Positions 1 through 6,117 of a DNA stretch of 12,241 bases are shown here, piece after piece; the stretch's first letter is position 1, and each line of letters opens with the position of its first letter. Origin of the DNA: M55B127 sp035269185. GTDB taxonomy: Bacteria > Bacillota > Halanaerobiia > Halanaerobiales > M55B127. The notes below the pieces were generated by a model. The model saw nothing but the letters and a program-made list of their open reading frames with translations. It had not been told where the DNA came from and made no database searches. The translations under genes and the position numbers were made by a program. Location of the stretch: contig CAYSHP010000075.1 in NCBI GenBank assembly GCA_964430875.1, positions 1-12,241 on the forward strand, given 5' to 3'.

Positions 1-99
1 GATATTATCGGGCTTCCACCATCCCCGACTCTCTTTTAAAAATATCACTTTAATTACTATTCCTGTTCACTGTCAATAAACTATATTTTATTTTGATTA
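1..99 (-). promoter_or_regulatory. T-box riboswitch leader, 5' half (cut by window edge)
   Basis: Read on the minus strand, this looks like the 5' part of a T-box leader, an RNA that senses the charging state of a tRNA and controls transcription of an aminoacyl-tRNA synthetase or amino-acid gene. Seen in order: a GGAATAGTAA segment (AGTA at 58-55, as in the specifier-loop S-turn), a side strand GATATT (46-41), an AGAGAG motif (about 34-29), and the distal stem TCGGG (28-24)/CCCGA (12-8) closing a loop with the GGTGGAA signature (20-14). The returning strand AATATC (6-1) can pair with GATATT. The specifier codon, the antiterminator with its TGG-containing T-box sequence, and the regulated gene all lie beyond the left edge, so the amino acid cannot be named. 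The 5' end near 99 is inferred from the promoter at 106-134. The stretch between about 135 and 250 holds no gene, only AT-rich sequence between two divergent promoters. Confidence 0.8.
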
Positions 100-105
100 C
101 TTATA

Positions 106-134
106 ATAATACATAATGAATATAAATATGTCAA
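106..134 (-). promoter_or_regulatory. SigA-type promoter of the T-box transcript
   Basis: On the minus strand a perfect -35 box TTGACA (134-129) is followed by a 17-base spacer and a -10 box TATTAT (111-106). Transcription would start near 99, about 30 bases before the first recognisable T-box motif. This is the strongest promoter match in the window and points left, away from the DUF6440 gene. Confidence 0.75.
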
Positions 135-250
135 GTAATTTGGTAATGTTTTCTAAAAAAGTTTGTCTTAATTAACCTAGTTGATATATTAAGTAATATT
201 TTTCGGATTTATTTGAAATAAATTTATTTAAAAATATTTTCAAAGCTTTT

Positions 251-279
251 TTGATTAATATCAACAAATGTAATAAAAT
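251..279 (+). promoter_or_regulatory. SigA-type promoter of the DUF6440 gene
   Basis: On the plus strand a -35 box TTGATT (251-256), a 17-base spacer and a -10 box TAAAAT (274-279) lie about 45 bases before the start codon at 325. Just upstream is a 14-base AT palindrome at 216-229, flanked by TTTGAAA (212-218) and TTTCAAA (238-244). These could be an operator but may be chance in such AT-rich sequence. Confidence 0.65.
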
Positions 280-324
280 GGTATATATTGAAATTTTTAT
301 TTTATAAAAAGAGGAGTTGTGATT

Positions 325-495
325 ATGAGTAAAGAAAAAAGATTTGAACTTAAATCTTCCCAAGGAATTACACCTAATACATATCAAATTATCGTGGACA
401 AAAAAACTGGTGTAAATTATCTTTATATTCGTGGTGGTGGACTTAGTGTATTAGTTGATGCAGAAGGGAAACCTATTGTTACAAACAATGATTGA
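325..495 (+). CDS. Small DUF6440-type protein, 56 aa
   Basis: The only plus-strand gene, predicted at 56 residues and ending in TGA. It has a good ribosome binding site (GAGGAG at 311-316, 8 bases before ATG), its own promoter and its own terminator, so it is very likely expressed alone. The central stretch IIVDKKTGVNYLYI, followed by a glycine run and LVDAEGKPIV, matches what I recall of the DUF6440 family: small one-domain proteins with a VDK-TGVNYL core and a D-GKP tail. The family has no established function that I know of. There is no signal peptide or membrane segment, so it is probably cytoplasmic. It is convergent with the homocysteine methyltransferase gene. Gene reality is well supported; the family call is from memory. 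Confidence 0.85.
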   Translation: MSKEKRFELKSSQGITPNTYQIIVDKKTGVNYLYIRGGGLSVLVDAEGKPIVTNND

Positions 496-514
496 TAGCT
501 TATAATATTAATTT

Positions 515-542
515 AGGGAACTCTTAATTGAGTTCCCTTTTT
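515..542 (+). terminator. Intrinsic terminator after the DUF6440 gene
   Basis: A perfect 9-bp inverted repeat, AGGGAACTC (515-523) and GAGTTCCCT (530-538), with a 6-base loop, runs straight into a T-tract (538-542), 19 bases after the stop codon. In the opposite direction the hairpin is equally strong but followed by TAAATTAAT rather than a T-run. It may therefore be only a weaker terminator for the convergent homocysteine methyltransferase operon that ends at 581. Confidence 0.9.
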
Positions 543-580
543 AATATTAGGCTAAATCATAAATTATTCCGTAACTTATA

Positions 581-1450
581 TTATTTAAATAATGCTCTAT
601 TAATATCTTCTATATGTTCTGGCCCAGTACCACAACAGCCTCCTACAATATTTGCACCAGCCTCTATACATGCTAAGATACCAGCTGTGAATTGGGTGGG
701 CGGCATATCATAGACCGTTTCTTCACCTTTTAACTTAGGTTGACCAGCATTAGGTTCAACCATTATGGGTAGGTCTGTTTTTCCCCGCATCATCTTAACT
801 ATTTCAGACATCTGTTGGGGACTTAAAGAACCACAGTTTGTACCTATTACATCTGCCTTTTCTTCACTTAACTTTCCAACTACCTCTTTAACTGTATTGC
901 CCATTACAGTTCTACCAACATTTTCAACTCTATCAAATGAAATTGAAACAATAACCGGTAAATTTGAAACCTCTTTACAGGCTTTTAAAGCACAAACTGC
1001 TTCTCTTAAATCAACCATAGTTTCTATTATAAAGGCATCTACTCCACTTTCATCTAAAATTTTTGCTTTCTCTTTATATACTTCAATAAACTCAGTTTCT
1101 TCATGCGTTCCATAGGGTTTTAAAAGCTTGCCGGTCGAACTGATATCCCCTAATACAAAAATATCCTCACCGGCTGCTTTTTTAGCAATCTCTACCCCTT
1201 TTTTGTTAACCAATTCTAGATTAAGGTCAACTCCTTTGCTTTCTAAATAAAGACTGTTCATAGAAAAGGTATTAGTTATTATGGCACTACTACCGGCTTT
1301 TATATAACTTTGATGTATCTCTTTTACAATCTCTTTGTTTTCTAGATTGTTTTTAAAGTTACCCATTACATCTCTTTTTTTAAGTTCAGTACCCATCGCT
1401 CCATCTAAGAGAGTAACCTTATTACTTTTTATGTATTCTAATAAATCCAT
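581..1450 (-). CDS. Homocysteine S-methyltransferase family protein (stand-alone Hcy domain)
   Basis: A 289-residue single-domain enzyme of the family that moves a methyl group to homocysteine to make methionine. The N-terminal DGAMGTEL (16-23) and the zinc/thiolate ligands are all present: Cys206 in GTNCGS and Cys272-Cys273 in GGCCGT, so it should be active. The length covers only the Hcy barrel; the folate-binding, cobalamin-binding and reactivation domains of full MetH are absent. The methyl donor could be S-methylmethionine, a betaine, or a methyl-corrinoid protein encoded elsewhere; the sequence cannot decide. The ATG at 1450 has an AGGTGG ribosome binding site 7 bases upstream. It lies 25 bases after the histidine kinase gene with no promoter between, so it is probably the last gene of the regulator-kinase operon, which is an unusual neighbour for a methionine enzyme. 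MmuM is the closest named relative, but substrate is not assured. Confidence 0.88.
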   Translation of the reverse strand: MDLLEYIKSNKVTLLDGAMGTELKKRDVMGNFKNNLENKEIVKEIHQSYIKAGSSAIITNTFSMNSLYLESKGVDLNLELVNKKGVEIAKKAAGEDIFVLGDISSTGKLLKPYGTHEETEFIEVYKEKAKILDESGVDAFIIETMVDLREAVCALKACKEVSNLPVIVSISFDRVENVGRTVMGNTVKEVVGKLSEEKADVIGTNCGSLSPQQMSEIVKMMRGKTDLPIMVEPNAGQPKLKGEETVYDMPPTQFTAGILACIEAGANIVGGCCGTGPEHIEDINRALFK

Positions 1451-1475
1451 TTTATTACCACCTTCTTTTATGTAA

Positions 1476-2636
1476 TTAAAATTTTACTATGATTTTTGTT
1501 CCGGCTCCTAATTCAGATTCAACTTCAAATCTACCACCAATCTGCTTACTTCTTAATTCCATATTATTAAGCCCATTTCCTCTTTTGATCTTATCATTCT
1601 TAAATCCTTTCCCATTGTCCTCAATGGTTAATTTTACTTTATCATTATTTCTTACCTTTAACTTTTTTAATTTTAAAACAACCTGCTTAGCTTCAGCATG
1701 TTTTTGGATATTAGCAAGTGCTTCCTGGACAATTCTATAAATAGAATATTCCTGTTCAGGACTCAATTCATTTATATCATCTATATCCTTTTTAACGGCT
1801 ATCTCCTGTCTTGCTTCAAATAATTCTAAATGAGTAAATAAGGCATCTTTTAAACTGTTTTTTTCTAAAGCAGCTGGTTTTAATTCTTTTATCATATACT
1901 TTAACTCTTCCGAGGTGTTTTCAACCGTTTTTTCAAGATGGTTCAATATTTTAAATACCTTCTCATCTTCTATTTCTAAATTATTCATTTGGTTTTTTAA
2001 AGAACTTAAGCCATAGGATAATCCATGTATATCCTGTGAAATTGAATCATGCAGCTCCCGCGCCATCTTGTTTCGTTCCTTTGATACCAAGAGATTTTTG
2101 GTAGCTTCCTTTAACATTATATCCTTGGCTGCTAAATCCTCTAAGTATTTATTTTCAAGTTCTAATATGGCCATCTTCTGTTCTACTTTCCAATTATAAT
2201 ATTCTAAAGCGGCAATCACAATGGCAAAAATAACTCCAAAGATAATTCCCCAGATCATATTACTTCTTAAAGTATTAAAAAAATTAGTAATACTATTTTG
2301 GCTAAAAACAACCACTGTTAAGGTTATGGTTAAGGTGATTACCACTGAAAATATGATGGTCTTTCTTATTAATGCATTTTCTAACCCTTTTTTTAAAAAA
2401 TATCTTTCTAAAAAAGTAGCAAATAAACCTGCTAATCCAGAGATTACAGCACATAATATTGGTATAATATAGAGGTCAAGGCCAGTATAGTCGCCCGTTA
2501 TTAAGGTAACGATTAAAAATACGATACCAAATAATAATCCAAATAAGGTACTTACTTTCAGATTCTGTATGTAACTGGTCTGTCTTTGTTCTGTAATATT
2601 ATTTATATCTTTTTTAGACTTGTTAAAGTTATTAAT
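1476..2636 (-). CDS. Membrane sensor histidine kinase, HisKA_3/NarL type; probable AUU start
   Basis: Kinase partner of the adjacent response regulator. The first ordinary in-frame start is GTG at 2345, which would give 289 residues, but the frame stays open to 2639 with no ATG, GTG or TTG. Those extra codons encode hydrophobic helices at about 30-47 and 53-75 and the beginning of a third at 93-113; a fourth lies at about 126-147. I therefore take the AUU at 2636 as the start (386 residues). A GGGGGG ribosome binding site (2650-2645) sits 8 bases before it, overlapping the regulator's stop codon, and a TAG at 2642-2640 blocks any earlier start. Then come a coiled linker, the phosphoacceptor His196 in ARELHDSISQ, the N box with Asn309, the G box DNGKGF (340-345) and GNGLNNM (353-359). 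There is no separate sensor domain, so the membrane part or an accessory protein probably senses the signal, as in LiaS- or DesK-like kinases. The kinase function is sure; the start is inferred. Confidence 0.85.
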   Translation of the reverse strand: MNNFNKSKKDINNITEQRQTSYIQNLKVSTLFGLLFGIVFLIVTLITGDYTGLDLYIIPILCAVISGLAGLFATFLERYFLKKGLENALIRKTIIFSVVITLTITLTVVVFSQNSITNFFNTLRSNMIWGIIFGVIFAIVIAALEYYNWKVEQKMAILELENKYLEDLAAKDIMLKEATKNLLVSKERNKMARELHDSISQDIHGLSYGLSSLKNQMNNLEIEDEKVFKILNHLEKTVENTSEELKYMIKELKPAALEKNSLKDALFTHLELFEARQEIAVKKDIDDINELSPEQEYSIYRIVQEALANIQKHAEAKQVVLKLKKLKVRNNDKVKLTIEDNGKGFKNDKIKRGNGLNNMELRSKQIGGRFEVESELGAGTKIIVKF

Positions 2637-2649
2637 CCTCTACACCCCC

Positions 2650-3306
2650 CTATATTATTCCCTTTCTGATTGCAAATACAGCAGCTTGAGTCCGGCTGTC
2701 TACTTCTAGTTTGGCTAATATATTCGAAACATGTGTTTTGACCGTTTTAATACTAACTACTAGTTCATCAGCAATTTCCTGATTAGATAGTCCGCGGCCC
2801 AAAAGTGCTAATACTTCTAGCTCTCTATCGGTTAAAGGTTCTATCAATTCTTCCTTTTCTGTTTCACTACTTTTTTGGTTAACTCTTTTTAAAAGCTGTT
2901 CAGCAACCTCAGCTCCATAATATACTCCACCTGTATAAACCGCTTTAATTGCGGCAATTAGTTCATCTGGTTTAGAATCTTTCATTACATAACCATCTGC
3001 TCCTGCTTTTAAAGCTTCATAAACTTTATTCCAGCTGTTAAAGCTGGTTAAAATCAAAACTTTAATAGAGGGATAATTATTTTTAATCTTTTCAGTTGCC
3101 TCAATACCATCCATTTCGGGCATCTGTAGGTCCATTAATATTACATCAAAATCATTATCTTCATTTATTTTATCAAGGGCCAGCTGACCATTATCTGCTT
3201 CAGCTTTTATAATTATTTCGGCTGTATCATCTAAAAAGAGACTAATTCCCTGTCGGAAAAATGGATGGTCATCTGCTATTAACAGTTTAATCTTATCATT
3301 AGACAT
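2650..3306 (-). CDS. LuxR/NarL-family response regulator
   Basis: A 218-residue DNA-binding regulator. The receiver domain (about 5-125) has the acidic pair Asp12-Asp13, phosphoacceptor Asp59 in LMDLQMPEMDG, Thr87 and Lys109, so it is a complete phospho-receiver. A linker leads to a C-terminal LuxR helix-turn-helix (about 156-215) with the typical LTDRELEVLALLGRGLSNQEIA start and a SIKTVKTHVSNIL recognition region. The ATG at 3306 has AGGAGAG 6 bases upstream. The gene is first in an operon with the histidine kinase and the homocysteine methyltransferase; its stop codon abuts the kinase ribosome binding site, which suggests translational coupling. Overall shape is like LiaR, VraR or DegU, but the target genes cannot be inferred from sequence. 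Confidence 0.95.
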   Translation of the reverse strand: MSNDKIKLLIADDHPFFRQGISLFLDDTAEIIIKAEADNGQLALDKINEDNDFDVILMDLQMPEMDGIEATEKIKNNYPSIKVLILTSFNSWNKVYEALKAGADGYVMKDSKPDELIAAIKAVYTGGVYYGAEVAEQLLKRVNQKSSETEKEELIEPLTDRELEVLALLGRGLSNQEIADELVVSIKTVKTHVSNILAKLEVDSRTQAAVFAIRKGII

Positions 3307-3337
3307 ATTATCTCTCCTATTTAAAAGCTTTTATCTT

Positions 3338-3366
3338 ATTATATCAACTTTACCATATATTTTCAC
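3338..3366 (-). promoter_or_regulatory. Probable promoter of the regulator-kinase operon
   Basis: On the minus strand a perfect -10 box TATAAT (3343-3338) has a 17-base spacer to GTGAAA (3366-3361), which matches 4 of 6 positions of a -35 box. It lies about 30 bases upstream of the regulator start, in the 83-base gap after the membrane protein gene. Confidence 0.5.
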
Positions 3367-3389
3367 TTTTTGTCTTCAATACCGTTAAC

Positions 3390-3866
3390 TTAAGCTGCCT
3401 TTTTTATAGTTTCTCTCTTTTTATAACTTCTTTTTTCCCATTTAACAAAAAACCAGGAAAATACCAGCATTTGTATAGTAACTTCGGGAGTACCTATAAA
3501 ATGTTCTGCTAATGTAGCCTTAGTATAAATTAAACCCTCAATTGAACCTAAAGTGGCCTCCACAGAACCTAAATAGGTAAGCCCCCACAAAACACCAAAT
3601 AATACTAACCAGCCTCTCTTATGATTTACAATCACTTCATAAAAGGGATAGAGTATTAAAGCAAAGAAAGCACCTCTTATGACCTGTAAAAATGGGGCGG
3701 CCTGCATAATCGGAGAATTTACCGACTTAAAGTGGGCATAAAACTGGGAAGTTTCAAAAACCTCCGCATAATTGAATACATTCATAAAGATAACACCCGC
3801 TGCAGTATATGTAATTACATGTAAAAGAGTAAACCTACCAACATAACCAAATAATTTCTTTTTCAT
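3390..3866 (-). CDS. Four-helix integral membrane protein, unknown function
   Basis: A 158-residue protein I do not recognise. Hydrophobic segments lie at about 12-32, 60-80, 85-101 and 127-142, with a basic C-terminal tail (KWEKRSYKKRETIKKA), so it is a small integral membrane protein with the tail probably inside. Distinctive motifs between helices are QVIRGAFFALILYPF (61-75) and GSIEGLIYT (107-115), followed by a PEVTIQ entry to helix 4. I chose the ATG at 3866: GGAG lies 11-12 bases upstream, whereas the in-frame TTG at 3875 (161 residues) is almost touching the same site. It precedes the regulator-kinase operon by 83 bases and could be an accessory of that sensor, but it does not look like LiaF. 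Its leader is unusual (see 3956-3984 and 3871-4000). Confidence 0.8.
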   Translation of the reverse strand: MKKKLFGYVGRFTLLHVITYTAAGVIFMNVFNYAEVFETSQFYAHFKSVNSPIMQAAPFLQVIRGAFFALILYPFYEVIVNHKRGWLVLFGVLWGLTYLGSVEATLGSIEGLIYTKATLAEHFIGTPEVTIQMLVFSWFFVKWEKRSYKKRETIKKAA

Positions 3867-3955
3867 TTTTATCAATCTCTCCTTTGTTTTTTATTCTATT
3901 ATTATAATATCAATATATTTTAATGATTTAATCGGACAGAAGTATTGATTAAATT

Positions 3956-3984
3956 AAAAAAAGACTGATATAGTCTCAGACTTT
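3956..3984 (-). terminator. Terminator-like hairpin in the leader of the membrane protein gene
   Basis: On the minus strand AAAGTCTGA (3984-3976) and TCAGTCTTT (3968-3960) form a 9-position stem with one T-T mismatch and a 7-base loop, followed by seven Ts (3962-3956). It lies about 90 bases before the start at 3866 and about 60 bases beyond the strong terminator at 4046-4087. It could be a second tandem terminator for the large operon, or an attenuator within a leader. Confidence 0.45.
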
Positions 3985-4022
3985 AGTTGGAGAGATTAAT
4001 TATTAGTTTTACTTAAAAAATG

Positions 4023-4050
4023 AATATATAAAAGTTAATAGATATGGAAA
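4023..4050 (-). promoter_or_regulatory. Possible promoter of the four-helix membrane protein gene
   Basis: On the minus strand TTTCCA (4050-4045, 4 of 6 matches to the -35 box), a 16-base spacer and TATATT (4028-4023, 5 of 6 to the -10 box) would start a transcript near 4016 with a leader of about 150 bases. The -35 overlaps the tail of the preceding terminator. A lone TATAAT at 3906-3901 is an alternative -10 but lacks a -35. Confidence 0.35.
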
Positions 4051-4087
4051 AACTGCATGCCGGCTTGTTCTATTAGGCATGCAGTTT
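4046..4087 (-). terminator. Strong terminator of the nine-gene operon
   Basis: A perfect 12-bp inverted repeat, AAACTGCATGCC (plus 4050-4061) and GGCATGCAGTTT (4076-4087), with a 14-base loop. Read on the minus strand the stem ends in TTTTT, 26 bases after the alpha/beta hydrolase stop codon. It is the first clear terminator found downstream of the ThuA-like gene at the right end. The plus-strand reading is also followed by T-rich sequence, so it may block transcription both ways. Confidence 0.88.
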
Positions 4088-4113
4088 CTTTATTTTTTTA
4101 TTAAATTTCTAAA

Positions 4114-4869
4114 TTATTCAAGTGAAAAATTATTAAAAAACCAATCAACGGTTAATTCAACCACAATGTGGTATTGATCTCTAATACCATGGGCTGCGTC
4201 TTCTACTACTTTCAATTTAGAATCATTCGGTAATATTCTTAATGCTTTTTTTGATCTTTCTAATAATTGTTTTTCTTCTTCTCCCCGGTCTCCGTGGATA
4301 ATTAAGACCGGGCATTTTACATCCTCTAATAATTTTTCTTGATTTATTTCAGAAAAGGCCTCCAACATTTCTTGACTTACCTTTCTTATTCCAACTTCCT
4401 CACTGCCTATAGTAAGGTAACCTTGTTTTTTTAGTTCATCCATTTTTTCTTGAGAATAAAATTTCTCCCAGTCATAGTTCATACTATCTGTAATTGGTCC
4501 ACTTAGCACCATTGTAGTAATATCTGAACTATATGCTTTCAGACAGACTAGACCACCTAGACTATTGCCAAAAAGAGCTATATTGTTATAGCCTTTTTCT
4601 TTGACAAATTCTATAGCTGACAATAAATCCTTAACTTCTTTATCTAATTCTATTATATCATCATCACTTTCCCCACAACCACTGAAATCAAACTTTAATA
4701 CATTATAGTTAATTTCATTTAATCTTTCCGCTACTTGTTCAAAACGACCCTGGGAAGATCTATCATTCATAAACCCGTGTGCCATAATTACGATATGATC
4801 TGAATTGGCTTGATATAAATCACCAACTAAAGTTAAACCTCGCTTATTTTTGAATTCAACTTTTACCAT
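4114..4869 (-). CDS. Alpha/beta hydrolase (esterase-like)
   Basis: A 251-residue cytoplasmic hydrolase of the alpha/beta fold. The catalytic triad is visible: Ser103 in the nucleophile elbow GNSLGG, Asp194 in IIHGDRGE, and His227 in EDAAHGI. The HGFMNDRS stretch (about 31-38) would form the oxyanion hole. Between strand and triad members a helical cap (about 125-180) may cover the active site. The shape resembles the feruloyl/cinnamoyl-esterase-like group and S9-type acyl hydrolases; the substrate cannot be told. I chose ATG at 4869 because AAGGAG lies 10 bases upstream; an in-frame TTG at 4902 would add 11 residues but has no ribosome binding site. It is the last gene of the large operon, 48 bases after the eight-helix membrane protein and followed at once by a terminator. 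Confidence 0.9.
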   Translation of the reverse strand: MVKVEFKNKRGLTLVGDLYQANSDHIVIMAHGFMNDRSSQGRFEQVAERLNEINYNVLKFDFSGCGESDDDIIELDKEVKDLLSAIEFVKEKGYNNIALFGNSLGGLVCLKAYSSDITTMVLSGPITDSMNYDWEKFYSQEKMDELKKQGYLTIGSEEVGIRKVSQEMLEAFSEINQEKLLEDVKCPVLIIHGDRGEEEKQLLERSKKALRILPNDSKLKVVEDAAHGIRDQYHIVVELTVDWFFNNFSLE

Positions 4870-4917
4870 ATTTTGAATACTCCTTATTATATCCTTTATC
4901 AAAAAATTATATATTAT

Positions 4918-5730
4918 CTAATCAATTGTTTCAATATTTTTCAATGAAATATAGGACATGATAATACAGCCGATAGCAATTGGAACCCAAATAACTAGTT
5001 CAACTAAACTTTGAGTTGCTCCATTAATATAGGAAACCACAGAGGCTGAAGATAGAGCAGTCATATAGATAAAGCCTTTAAAGTTCCAAACTACTGCTAA
5101 TGAATAGCCCCAGGCCTGCTTTTTTATTAAGGAAATACCGCCGAGTAAAGCAACTGGAACCACAAATGATAAATCCAAAGCAGCTATCACATTTGTCGGA
5201 TGAGCCACATTTGTCACAATAGCCGGTACCTGATCAGTGAAAACATAGCTTAAAGATAAACCAATATGAAATACCCCTAAAAACACTCCTACCAAAATCA
5301 TATATCCGCCGATTAGCTTTATTGGAGTACTTTCTTTATAGCTCTCTTTTACTTCTTCTATTTTAATTTTCCGAACTAATAATAGGATACCGTAAAAAGA
5401 AAGAGCAAAAATTGCCACATATATTAAGTACATATCATTTAAGGCAGCACTAAAAAGATAGAAAGCATAATTGTACATAAAATAAAACAGCATAGCAAAA
5501 ACTAATAATAAACCAAATAAGGTCTTCTTTTTATATAATATAATAGAAATTAAAAATATTGGCATCGCTAAAATAAAGGTAATTAAATCAGTTCCATACC
5601 AGGCGGACTGCACAAATAAATTATCCTGATATAAATTTTCACTGAATATACCGGTTAACGTAGCAACTATCATCAAGCCCAATATGATATATAATATATA
5701 ATCCGGAATGTTAAACTGTTCATTTTCCAT
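4918..5730 (-). CDS. Eight-helix integral membrane protein, unknown function
   Basis: A 270-residue hydrophobic protein I do not recognise. Predicted membrane segments by eye lie at about 11-28, 47-66, 70-93, 100-119, 137-162, 180-202, 207-226 and 242-262, with a short charged cytoplasmic loop (KIKIEEVKESYKES, about 121-134) between two four-helix halves. There is no recognisable catalytic or transporter motif. The ATG at 5730 directly follows the stop codon of the preceding gene with no base between, and its ribosome binding site AGGGAGG lies inside that gene. The two are therefore probably translated together and may form one complex. Confidence 0.85.
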   Translation of the reverse strand: MENEQFNIPDYILYIILGLMIVATLTGIFSENLYQDNLFVQSAWYGTDLITFILAMPIFLISIILYKKKTLFGLLLVFAMLFYFMYNYAFYLFSAALNDMYLIYVAIFALSFYGILLLVRKIKIEEVKESYKESTPIKLIGGYMILVGVFLGVFHIGLSLSYVFTDQVPAIVTNVAHPTNVIAALDLSFVVPVALLGGISLIKKQAWGYSLAVVWNFKGFIYMTALSSASVVSYINGATQSLVELVIWVPIAIGCIIMSYISLKNIETID

Positions 5731-6090
5731 TTAGCTGCCTCCCTTCATAAGTTTGTTAACGCTAACTATTGAAAACACCAAAAGTACTGCAAACATTAAA
5801 ACAAAGGGCCACTGTCCTAATTGAGCAAAATATCCCGAACTATTAATTACTGTATAGATTAACATCCCCTGAGCTAACAGATTCCACTTAATAGACTTTA
5901 CCTTATTTTTTAATAACCGATAACCCGTTATTAAAAGTAATAGGGCAGTTAATATCTCAACTGATATATGCATAGATATCTCAATTGGAGTTATACTGAA
6001 TTCAGGTACATTGCCACTCAAGATAAAAAATAACCACTGGCCGATCATTAATAAACCGACAATCATCGAATAATAAGATGGAAAAATCAA
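5731..6090 (-). CDS. Small four-helix membrane protein, unknown function, TTG start
   Basis: A 119-residue protein with four hydrophobic segments at about 8-25, 38-57, 70-84 and 93-110 and a basic end. I do not recognise its family. The start is a TTG at 6090, supported by AAAGGAG 8 bases upstream; an ATG at codon 9 lacks a ribosome binding site. Its TAA abuts the ATG of the eight-helix protein, the tightest junction in the window, so the two are likely co-produced partners. It lies 27 bases after the metallo-hydrolase gene. Confidence 0.8.
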   Translation of the reverse strand: MIFPSYYSMIVGLLMIGQWLFFILSGNVPEFSITPIEISMHISVEILTALLLLITGYRLLKNKVKSIKWNLLAQGMLIYTVINSSGYFAQLGQWPFVLMFAVLLVFSIVSVNKLMKGGS

Positions 6091-6117
6091 TCACATGACT
6101 CCTTTCAATTTAGTATT

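Noticed and set aside
172..387. Minus-strand open frame of 71 codons, lysine- and isoleucine-rich
   Set aside because: It overlaps the promoter and start of the DUF6440 gene, has low complexity from AT-rich sequence, and shows no family motif.
765..1115. Plus-strand open frame of 116 codons
   Set aside because: It lies wholly inside the homocysteine methyltransferase gene, which has complete family motifs on the other strand.
4044..4078. Tiny plus-strand reading frame of ten codons starting with ATG at about 4045
   Set aside because: It lies inside the terminator hairpin, has no ribosome binding site, and its codons are explained by the inverted repeat.
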